Assembly (NCBI RefSeq): GCF_018390515.1
Contig: NZ_JAHBBK010000001.1
Coordinates: forward strand, 1,178,001-1,242,000
Length of the DNA stretch: 64,000 bases
Source: Mucilaginibacter sp. Bleaf8
GTDB lineage: Bacteria > Bacteroidota > Bacteroidia > Sphingobacteriales > Sphingobacteriaceae
Direction: 5' to 3'
The notes beneath the pieces are model-generated. The model saw only the letters and a program-made list of their open reading frames with translations. It was not told where the DNA came from and searched no databases. Below are positions 27,168-35,192 of this stretch, piece by piece (within the stretch, counting starts at the first letter, position 1; every line of letters begins with the position of its first letter). The translations under genes were made by a program, and so were the position numbers.

Positions 27168-27473
27168 TTATAATAAATATGCTGATTTAGAGTACACTCT
27201 TAGTATGCTTCCTGTATATTCGTCATCCTCGCCACTAATTGCAAAACTCTCGTTAATAATCTGATAAGCGATATAGAACTTATTAAACCTGCTTTCATAC
27301 CGCGGGCAGTCTTTGTCAACAATAATCGGGTTGGCTTTTCCGGTTATCGTTTCTTCCTCATGGTCAGCTACCTTGGCGGCAACAATCGTAATGCTCAGGT
27401 GATTGTCCCTTGGCTCTTCCAATGTATGCAGATAGATATATTGAATGTTGTTTATTTCGTCAAAGTAATCCAT
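27168..27473 (-). CDS. Hypothetical protein, immunity-like
   Basis: A 101-residue protein from the ATG complement at 27473 (MDYFDEINNIQYIYLH); a TTG six bases upstream is the alternative. Acidic and beta-rich (ITIVAAKVADHEEETITG), cytosolic. It begins beside the stop of the 233-residue gene, so the two are translationally linked. No family recognised. Confidence 0.55.
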   Translation of the reverse strand: MDYFDEINNIQYIYLHTLEEPRDNHLSITIVAAKVADHEEETITGKANPIIVDKDCPRYESRFNKFYIAYQIINESFAISGEDDEYTGSILRVYSKSAYLL

Positions 27474-27475
27474 TA

Positions 27476-28177
27476 TCAAACTACTACTTGTTTAACTTTC
27501 ACAACAAACCAAGGCACTGGCTCAAAACCGTTCTCCTCATTGTTCAGGTATTCTGCAATGGCTTGTTGATTGGGTATACTGTCAAAAAGCCCGGTTTCAT
27601 TTATCTGAACACCAAAGTTTCTCGTTAATTCCGCTGTTAAATCATGACAGTGAAAAGTATGAAAGTTTCCGTCTAATTCAACACCAATGATATCATATCC
27701 TATTGTAAATTCTGTATTGGTGATGGATTCTTTTATCTTTTTGGAAAGATTATGAAACAAACCTATTGAATTACTTCTGCCATTTTCTGGTTGAAAGTCA
27801 TCAATCAGTTGTTCTGCTGCTGTACCATCAAAGTATATTGCCATAATTGCAAGGTCTGATAGGTGCGAAAAAAAACGCTGTTTGTAATCCATCAGCGTAT
27901 CCAGCTCCGTAAAGAGGTTAACCCATCCCAAACTTCCTACATCAAATTTGCTATCAACCCAATGTTGGATATGACCTATTGTCTGTGAATTCAGTTGACA
28001 AGAGTTAATGATGTCAGCATATGATTGGTCATCATCACTTGTCCATGAGTATGACCAACTATCTAATAAACTGTCGTTGATACAGGTACTACAGCTATGA
28101 ATAATACGACCGTCATTTGTACCAAAGTGAACAGGTCGTAATTTTAGCAAATAATATCCACCAAGGTAATATGCCAT
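27476..28177 (-). CDS. Hypothetical protein, immunity-like
   Basis: A 233-residue protein without signal peptide or membrane span. Notable are a Cys pair (IHSCSTCIND), aromatic-rich repeats (DSWSYSWTSDDDQSY) and a C-terminal PWFVVKVKQVVV. It starts 3 nt after the broken gene upstream and overlaps the start region of the next, so they were one operon. Its function is unknown. Confidence 0.55.
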   Translation of the reverse strand: MAYYLGGYYLLKLRPVHFGTNDGRIIHSCSTCINDSLLDSWSYSWTSDDDQSYADIINSCQLNSQTIGHIQHWVDSKFDVGSLGWVNLFTELDTLMDYKQRFFSHLSDLAIMAIYFDGTAAEQLIDDFQPENGRSNSIGLFHNLSKKIKESITNTEFTIGYDIIGVELDGNFHTFHCHDLTAELTRNFGVQINETGLFDSIPNQQAIAEYLNNEENGFEPVPWFVVKVKQVVV

Positions 28178-28179
28178 AA

Positions 28180-28765
28180 TTAAAAATGTACGTGCAGGTC
28201 AGCATCAAGAAGTTTAAGCAACTTGATTTCCTTGTCAATCCCAAAGTACCGTTTCCATAATTTATAACCTTTTGTTTGCTGGTAATGGAAAAGCGATACA
28301 CGATAGCGACTCTTATGCCAATATAGTTCCCACTTGAGTGTAATAGTTGTCTGATATATCGGGAGGCAAAAGTTTCTTATGGCTATAGAGGGCATCAACC
28401 GCCTTATCCCGCTTTTTGAGCACACCGATTATCGAGAGGTAATAAGGAATGGATTTACAAGATTTCAGCTCAACTTTATCAGGCACATCGCCGCAATTAA
28501 ATTCTAAGCGTTAAAAACTACCGGATTGTTTGTAAACAATAGCGTTCTCCATAGTGACATTGCCGTTATCGTATACTTCACAAAAGTTATAACTTCTCCT
28601 CACCTCGCAGTTTCCGCAAAATGAATGATAATACACAATGGTATCTACATGTATCCGGTTTAAAGAGTCAATTTGGCGATTAGCCCATTTCCGGATGTTA
28701 ATGGATTGGGCTGTTGCTACGTGACCAAGCAGCATGATGAAAAGTATTTTTAGCAGGAATTTCAT
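28180..28765 (-). pseudogene. Broken secreted protein gene: internal stop and frameshift
   Basis: Begins with a signal peptide (FLLKILFIMLLGHVATAQS) and runs to YKQSGSF, where a TAA at 28513-28511 interrupts. The same frame then continues RLEFNCGDVPDKVELKSC and so on to YYTQVGTIL, where a frameshift near 28335-28325 moves the coding into another frame (KWELYWHKSRYRVSLFHYQQ to DADLHVHF). Joined, the parts give a coherent ~195-residue secreted protein of unknown family. Two separate lesions argue against one sequencing error. Confidence 0.7.
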
Positions 28766-28793
28766 AACGGTTATGAAGCTTTAAGCTATTCAA

Positions 28794-29306
28794 TTACATT
28801 TTTACTTTCACGTTTGGATGCTCGCTTTGCAGGAATGATTTAAGTTCCGGCAAGTGAATGTAATCCTGCTCATTCAACTTAATTGGATTGAATACTCTTG
28901 CGCTTTGATAGGTCAATAGCCATCCTTTTATAGTTTTTACCTGATAAAGCTTATCCCACGAAAAAGTGCCAGTAAACGACTCCCCGGTGTTCTCAACACC
29001 TTGCTCAGAGAAGTGATAAGTAATCCTTTCTTGCAAACGGAGACTGTTCTTAAAGCTTTTTTTGATAGAAAAATGCGCCGATATAGGGGCATATATAGCC
29101 ATGGTGATGAAGAATATACCTGCACCGCTCCAAGGTTCATCCATGACATAATAATCGTCTAAAGTCAGTGTATACAGGAAGGCTATGGTAAACAATATAC
29201 CCAAGACGGAAATAATTTGTGTCCAACGTTTGGCATACATCATTCTGAACTGTAGCTGTCTGAATTCCGGATAGGTAACCTGCGAAGTAATAGTAAAGTC
29301 GTACAT
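28794..29306 (-). CDS. YcxB-like membrane protein
   Basis: A 170-residue protein. Two transmembrane segments (about 31-50 and 62-80) are followed by a soluble domain with FSEQGVENTGESFTGTFSWD and LYQVKTIKGWLLTYQS, the typical YcxB C-terminal pattern. Function unknown; frequent as an accessory or immunity-type gene. It is the most upstream gene of the minus-strand run. Confidence 0.7.
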   Translation of the reverse strand: MYDFTITSQVTYPEFRQLQFRMMYAKRWTQIISVLGILFTIAFLYTLTLDDYYVMDEPWSGAGIFFITMAIYAPISAHFSIKKSFKNSLRLQERITYHFSEQGVENTGESFTGTFSWDKLYQVKTIKGWLLTYQSARVFNPIKLNEQDYIHLPELKSFLQSEHPNVKVKM

Positions 29307-30010
29307 GATATATTTAGGTAAACGAATTTGTGATAGTTACAGCTACGAAGATAGGAAAGTGTTTAAAATTTCAATGGAGCGACTTTGGCTGACTGTAAAT
29401 ATCAAGCAGGTTGTAACTAAATACAAACTCGAATCGCGACCAACAAATAAACGCTATCAGAGCGGCTGAGATAATAGCTGATAGAACAGCCACCCTATTA
29501 AGCCCAATACCACTAACGCAGGGATAGCGACAAGTGCGATTAACAAAACCTGTACGATTGCCGTTCTAATTGGATGCCTAATGTCTGATATCGTCCTGGT
29601 AGCAAAGTAAGGTATATGCCGTTAACCGGTAATAAATACCGATATTGACGTTAGTACTTAGCTTATCTGGTAACTGATAAGATTATGAAAGCCTTAAGGA
29701 GAGCATTTTAAGCAGATCGTCCATCTGCGAATTATAGTTATTGGCATCTGGCGCATACCTGCCGAAACCATTGACCTATTATTCAGAAAGCGGCGGCTGA
29801 TCTGTCCGAAAAGGTTTATATTTAAAGTGTTCAAACTGTGTTGCATAGATACGGTTATCGTAAGAGACTAAAGCTTACGTCTCAGCAATGGCGCACTTAT
29901 CGAAGTATCAAAAAAATAAGCTACCCGCTCCAAAGAGCTTTTTAAGGCCTTATAAGGGCTCAGAAGATAACGAGTATATAATTCATAAGAAATTTATTTG
30001 ATCGATAATT
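29307..30010. other. Gene-poor stretch with a membrane-protein remnant
   Basis: On the minus strand (about 29467-29610) a frame without a start reads SDIRHPIRTAIVQVLLIAL, then VAIPALVVLGLIGWLFYQLL and a stop, the apparent C-terminus of a lost membrane protein. The rest shows no coding signal. Confidence 0.45.
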
Positions 30011-31009
30011 ATGACACTTGAGAAAGAGGTTTGTTACCAAGGTAGAAATAACACTATCGGAAATTTGCTTTTAGCTATGCTTATAATTATGTTTTCCGTT
30101 GCTTGTAATAGATCTCAAAAAACGAAAATATCTATTCCTTCAGGAACTGATACCATTACCCTGAATGATAATGAGGTCATATTTATCTCTCCAAGTGATC
30201 AAAGTATCAAAAAACTTAAAAAGAAACAGGGAGAAGACTTTTATACGGTCGCAGATGATGCGAATAATTATTTTGCTGAAGCTTCAAGCTATCTGGATTC
30301 TTTAGAAGTATCTTATAAAAGTTACGATGATAACAAAATCATTGTATTTAACAAGAACAATAAATCCGTCAAAATTCCCAGGCATACCAGCCCTTGGTAT
30401 GTCATCTTTTATAAAGACGGAAGATATGAAACGCTGGATTTAATCAATGTAAAAGAAGGATATTCAAAGTTTTTCAATAATAAAAGCCCGGTAAATCGGA
30501 ATCATCTTTACGCTAAACCTATCATAGATTCCATTGCAGAAAAAAAATATTCTGTAGTGGAAGAAAAAGAATGTGACCTCAATACGGATGGATTCAGAGA
30601 TATGATCATCGTCTTCGGGAATAATAGTGATATAGATACACAAGATCCAACAACTAAAATTGCTCCTGTCGCTCTTTTATTAAATGAGCAGAATAAAAAG
30701 TATACGGTATTGATCAATGAAAATATATATCCAAACAACTTTGGAGATGCATTTAAAAGGTTGGTTGTAAAAAACAATTACTTCACCATCGAACTATTGA
30801 ATGAGATACCCGACCAGTATATCTCAGAAAAATATGTAACGTTCAAATTTAACAAAGTCTCAAAAGAGGTCATTCTTTCAAAATACGGAGAAAGCATCGA
30901 TTGGAATGACGGAAAAAGAAATGAGACGCTGTGTTCAGATAAAGACCTTGGAAGGATTTTATTCCAAGCGTACAATTCCAATACTATTCAAGCTAAATGC
31001 AAAAATTAA
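30011..31009 (+). CDS. Hypothetical lipoprotein with a calcium-loop-like motif
   Basis: A 332-residue protein. The hydrophobic signal LLLAMLIIMFSVAC ends in a lipobox (Cys about residue 32). A DxNxDG loop (CDLNTDGFRDMIIVFGNNSD) near residue 190 resembles FG-GAP/VCBS or dockerin-type calcium loops. The protein at 46878-47792 carries a related DFNHDDKTDLLVYVY segment. It stands alone on the plus strand. Its role is unknown. Confidence 0.55.
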   Translation: MTLEKEVCYQGRNNTIGNLLLAMLIIMFSVACNRSQKTKISIPSGTDTITLNDNEVIFISPSDQSIKKLKKKQGEDFYTVADDANNYFAEASSYLDSLEVSYKSYDDNKIIVFNKNNKSVKIPRHTSPWYVIFYKDGRYETLDLINVKEGYSKFFNNKSPVNRNHLYAKPIIDSIAEKKYSVVEEKECDLNTDGFRDMIIVFGNNSDIDTQDPTTKIAPVALLLNEQNKKYTVLINENIYPNNFGDAFKRLVVKNNYFTIELLNEIPDQYISEKYVTFKFNKVSKEVILSKYGESIDWNDGKRNETLCSDKDLGRILFQAYNSNTIQAKCKN

Positions 31010-31818
31010 ATTTTAGTACGAGGGATTGCTTCTATCATTAGTTACCATTTTCAGCAATAATGCGCGTTCTATGTACGTATCCTTGCAGACATTTTGGGGT
31101 CTGGATCAAGAGCCAGTCTCACTGATTTTCGAACTAAAATATTTTCACCGGATGGAACTGTTCCAACAACGGCTGAATGCTTGAATCTGTCTTTTGTCAG
31201 ATTAATATGGCCATCAGGACCTTCAATGTAATTTTATTACAGCTGAGATAGTCACGATGTAATTTGTGTATTTGCTGATGAGAAAACGGTAAGCAGTCTA
31301 CCGGGATTGAAACTACCTATTCAATCCTCTAATGATCCAATAATAGATAAGCAGATTCGTATATTGATTGACGTGTGGCAAATATCTGAATTTCTAAGGA
31401 GTTTAAAGCCTACCGAAGAACTTGAAAAGTGAATGGTTGTAGGTAGTAAAAGAAACGTTAATAACCAATATCAATCATCGGACGGCATCCCTGCCAACTG
31501 TTTCAACTGAGTTTGATGATTTTGTTAAAGATGTAACGCAATTTAAGAAGGCTAAATCTCCAGAAGATATTGTATTTCAAATGATGAGCGTAATTAAATC
31601 AATCGCTGATTCGTAGTTGAATGATTAGCTTAACCGTGATCACACTACTTTTCATTTATCGCAAACCTCATGAAAAACGTTTACCATATCTTCCGTCAAA
31701 CGAGTAATATGTCAAAAAAACCATAGGTTAAATTATAGGTAAAGTTCTAATGATGATCATAAGAAATTTTGTGAATCTATTTGAACTCCAATGAACCTCA
31801 AACCTTGTACAAGCCCCA
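31010..31818. other. Decayed coding debris
   Basis: Plus-strand fragments separated by stops: one contains LPGLKLPIQSSNDPIIDKQI and ends PTEELEK near 31430, another contains STEFDDFVKDVTQFKKAKS and ends KSIADS near 31616. They look like parts of one dead gene of unknown family. After ~31700 the sequence becomes element-end DNA (GGTTAAATTATAGGTAAAG). Confidence 0.45.
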
Positions 31819-31843
31819 TATTCTATATTCTCACCGAAGTCAC
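31819..31843 (+). repeat. Altered tRNA-Lys 3'-end copy with a TATTCTATATTCTC flank
   Basis: CTCACCGAAGTCAC (31830-31843) differs from the tRNA end at three positions and carries the same left flank as the copies at 10491 and 44624. It runs directly into the 79-nt repeat copy, so a right end of one element abuts the left end of the next. Confidence 0.65.
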
Positions 31844-31917
31844 CCGAAACGCAGTTTTCTTACACGAAAACTGCGTTTTTTGTTTGATGGGTAAAGCTAT
31901 AGGTAAAGTTTGAATGA
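31839..31917 (+). repeat. Right copy of the 79-nt direct repeat
   Basis: Equals 7715-7793 with two substitutions, one of which restores perfect pairing of the embedded terminator stem. It lacks any tRNA body upstream. Confidence 0.8.
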
Positions 31918-32003
31918 ACTTTTGTGAGTTGCATTTGAACCGAAACGATCCAAATACAGATGTTTTAATCGCAAAATATTTTCATTTTTCGTATGTTGGC
32001 TAA

Positions 32004-33186
32004 GTGATATTCTTAGCGATCATTCTCGGCATTATCATAATGGGATATATCACCAGCCCATTCATCGTTATTCTTCACGAGTTAGGTCACGCTCTCGCTT
32101 ATCTTATTATTTACCAAGCCCGAGCGCATCAATGTATACATTGGTTCTTATGGCGAGGAGCAAAAGGCTTTTCGGGTACAAGCTGGCAGGCTAAAACTTT
32201 ACATCAGGAAGTCATTTCCTTTTGCCAAAATGATTGGTTTATGCAAAAGCAGCAAAATAGAAACTAATCCTTATAAAGACATCTGCATCATACTTGTCGG
32301 CCCTGTATTTACCCTGCTTTCGGCGTCAATATTCTTTTTTGTAGCAATTAATGTTGAAATACATGGCGCTATAAAGTTTTACTGCTTTAGTTTAGTTGTG
32401 TGTTCATTCATAAGTTTAATCAATAACCTACGCCCTAATACCGTTAAATCAGTACGCTTTGGTGAGATAGATAACGATGGTAAGCAAATTCTTTTTGCAT
32501 GGGTTATGAGAAAAGCATTCACGCAGTATTATGAAGCTGTGGCATGCATTAACAACGAAGAATTTCAAGTAGCGGCCAATATCCTTAGTTATGTAAGCAA
32601 GCAGGTTAAACCTAATGAAAAGCTGTTAAGAATTTGTACAACCCTGTCATTATATAATAACTCTTATGATGAGTTCATACATTACACCGATCAGCTCAAG
32701 AAGGTAGCTATTTTAAACAGCACAGACTACGTTCATAGAGGCTACGCCTACTCAATGAAAGCTGCATCTAAGCCAGCGATCATAGAATATCAATTAGCGT
32801 TAAAACTCGACAAGGAAAATCAATACGCCTTGAATAACTTGGGATATGAGTACATCTGTACTGAACAATATGATAAGGCAAAAACGCAGCTGAATAGATG
32901 TATCCAAATTTACCCGAACTTCTCGAACCCTTACAGTAATTTAGGGTATCTGCATACCTTGCTTGATGAGTTCGTTACTGCAAAGGAGTACTTAGACAAA
33001 AGCATGGCCCTTGAACCGACCGAGCCATACCAATACCTGCATTTGGGTGTTTTTCACTTAAAACAAGAAGCACCAGAGCTGGCTATTGCCGCTCTGCATA
33101 AGTGCAGGGACTTGGATGCCACCGTTCAGTTGCAAAACTATCTTGATCAAGCAGATGAAATGCTGGCACGCCTTAAAGCTTTGTGA
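32004..33186 (+). pseudogene. M50-type zinc metallopeptidase with TPR repeats, frameshifted
   Basis: From a GTG at 32004: a membrane segment, then VILHELGHALAYLI, containing the HExxH zinc site. About 35 codons in, near 32105-32112, the frame must shift by one: TKPERINVYIGSYGEEQKAF follows in another frame and joins IETNPYKDICIILVGPVFTL, the second M50 membrane motif (NPYKD-ILVGP). The C-terminal ~170 residues are at least three TPR units (YALNNLGYEYICTEQYDKAK, PYSNLGYLHTLLDEFVTAKE). One lesion in a long, otherwise intact gene suggests recent inactivation, programmed shifting or a sequencing error. Confidence 0.7.
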
Positions 33187-33196
33187 CCGGTTTGGA

Positions 33197-34207
33197 CTAA
33201 TCCGTAGGAATGAGATATTTATAGCCACCAAGCTCTTTTACCAGCACATATTGTTTCCAGAAACTTTCGTCATCAAGCGTTGAATAAGCGAACGTCCATC
33301 GGGTGAGTTGCCCCAAAGTTTCGTTCACATGACTATCAGGTACATTATTGGCAACTACGTAAGGCTTAAAGTAAGTCCACTTATACATTCGCTTTTCTTC
33401 AGGCAAGTAAACAAAGTAGCGCACAGAGACAATACCTTTTTCATCTGTTACGCGCACCGGAATTAAAATCACATGACGATCTTTGGGGTAGATTAGCACA
33501 AATTCATTCATAATGGTGTTGTGCTTGATGATATGGTGAAGCTTTGCTTTTTCTTGCGCATAAAAGAACGGCTTCAATACGTTTTCAGAAAGCTGATTTT
33601 GATACGTTTCAGCTTCCTGTCTTTTATCTTCCTTAAGCTGCTCCGCAACTATTTCATACAGGCCAACGTAAGCACGGTTTTCCCGCTCTTCTATTTCCCA
33701 CATGTCTTTATGTTTCTCCCAATTAGGTTTTTTCTTCAAATCTGCAATCTTTTGAAAAAGCGCGCCGTTCCAAAAGTCAGGCGAATATTCGCTTGTACCG
33801 TCTTTAAAGTAACTCCATCTAATTAAGCTATTTAAAAAGTTCTGTTTCCCTTATTCCAGTGTCCTGACATCAAAGTAAGTTTCGTCCTCTTTCTTATAGT
33901 ACCATTTATTATTGTACTGAAGACCTTTACAATATGAGCGTAGGTTTTAGGAATACTGTCTAAATCCCCCCGCATCATGAATATCTTTGTTGGTAATGAT
34001 GTTTACTTTAGCTTTTGCACCCTTATTGCGCAAAGAGTTAAATGAATTATTTACGCCTCTTTGTAGAAAGAAAGCTACAAATTGCGTTCGATCTTGGTTA
34101 TAAAGGCACTGGTAAACGTTATTGATATTGATACTGCTATCGGTTGCTGGGATGATTTGCTGTAGCAAGGTTTTATCAAAGGGCTGGTTAAGGAGTTTAT
34201 CGTGCAA
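33197..34207 (-). pseudogene. Degraded hypothetical gene, several lesions
   Basis: Read from ~34207: HDKLLNQPFDKTLLQQIIP to NIITNKDIHDAGGFRQYS, then a frame change near 33950, then GLQYNNKWYYKKEDETYFDV and an in-frame TAA near 33855, then FLNSLIRWSYFKDGTSEYSP into a 180-codon open frame ending ELGGYKYLIPTD. That last part has no ATG of its own (TTG at 33739). Joined, it is a soluble protein over 320 residues of unknown family. It begins exactly where the displaced RHS core ends. Confidence 0.55.
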
Positions 34208-34440
34208 GGCAAGTCCTCCTGGATGATCCTTGGCGTTGCGCCTGTCGCGGTTGGGTACTTATCGATGCTCACCCTGGCGTTACCCAAATGGTCATTGAGC
34301 TTATATTCATACAGGTAAGTGCCGTTATTGGGTCTTGCCCTGCCTTCCTCCGTCTGGATGAACGCGATCTGGCCATCCTTCTATACAATGCCGCCTACGT
34401 AGTCCCAGGTGGTCGGGCCCGACGTGTTCTCTGAAAACAA
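34208..34440 (-). pseudogene. Displaced fragment of an RHS core
   Basis: Translates as TTWDYVGGIV, stop, KDGQIAFIQTEEGRARP, then YLYEYKLNDHLGNARVSIDK and TPRIIQED. It is a near copy of the stretch TTWDYVGGIV...TPRIIQED in the intact RHS gene, which maps to about 36100-36315. An in-frame TAG and small changes show decay. It joins unrelated DNA right after IIQED. Confidence 0.8.
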
Positions 34441-34814
34441 GAAATGGCAGCCTTGGAATTCTACCATCTCTTGTATTGTTACCACAACCGGGACGCTTGC
34501 GGTAGCATGGGCGATTTTAATTTCGATGTATTTGCCGCTGTTTCAGATGAGCAATAGTTTTCAGTAGGATAATTTTTGTTGATACTCCTCAGATTGAAGT
34601 CTAGATAACAAAAAAGGTCCGTAGCCTTGAAAGACTACGGACTAAGAAAATCTATATTCATTTACATAGGCGATGCTTACAGTAGCAGGGGGGATTACCA
34701 AGGTATGTAATAAAAAAACTAAACAGCTATACGCTATTATATATGCTTTGTTAAGAAACCACAAGGTTAAGAAATAGAAAAACCCCCGCCCCAAGCTATA
34801 GGCTTGGTGAAAAC
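34441..34814. other. Gene-free stretch downstream of the RHS operon
   Basis: Contains the minus-strand terminator at 34611-34642 and a second hairpin CCAAGC/GCTTGG at 34791-34807 just past the immunity gene stop. No coding signal. Confidence 0.5.
34611..34642 (-). terminator. Terminator of the RHS-immunity operon
   Basis: On the minus strand GTCCGTAG pairs with CTACGGAC around a 10-nt loop and is followed by CTTTTTTG. It lies ~170 nt past the last gene of the operon. Confidence 0.75.
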
Positions 34815-35189
34815 TTAATGTTGTTTACACGTTAGGTATTTACGTACTAGTGGTGTTATTTCAAAGTGGTCAATATCATTCCCAAGTGCCCAGTACTTCA
34901 ATAGATCACTATATAATTTAGGATTTCTATCAATAATACTAACTATCTCAAGCCATAAATTAGATTTATCGCGTAAATTTTCCGATAAATATTGATCATA
35001 AGAGGCTAGTATTAATGCCATTATACTATAGGCTTCAGCAGAACTTAATGCTTCCGAGCTGGCAAATTCTATGAATTCCTTAAGCCTTTTAGAGTCTGCG
35101 TATTCTACTGCCCAATCCTGCTGTGATCCGTCAAATGGAAAATTTAATTTTCTACTTAATTTATCAAGAGTCTGTTTGTTGATTATCAT
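34815..35189 (-). CDS. Putative immunity protein for the RHS toxin tip
   Basis: A 124-residue, mostly helical, acidic cytosolic protein (LKEFIEFASSEALSSAEAYS, NPKLYSDLLKYWALGNDIDH). Its ATG lies 3 nt after the stop of the RHS gene, the standard arrangement of a polymorphic toxin and its immunity gene. I do not recognise a named Imm family, so the role comes from position, size and charge. Confidence 0.7.
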   Translation of the reverse strand: MIINKQTLDKLSRKLNFPFDGSQQDWAVEYADSKRLKEFIEFASSEALSSAEAYSIMALILASYDQYLSENLRDKSNLWLEIVSIIDRNPKLYSDLLKYWALGNDIDHFEITPLVRKYLTCKQH

Positions 35190-35192
35190 AAA

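Noticed and set aside
10087..31838. CRISPR array or intact insertion sequence in the gene-poor stretches
   Set aside because: Repeats here are few, widely spaced and tied to the tRNA end; no regular spacers, no transposase and no flanking target duplications were found.
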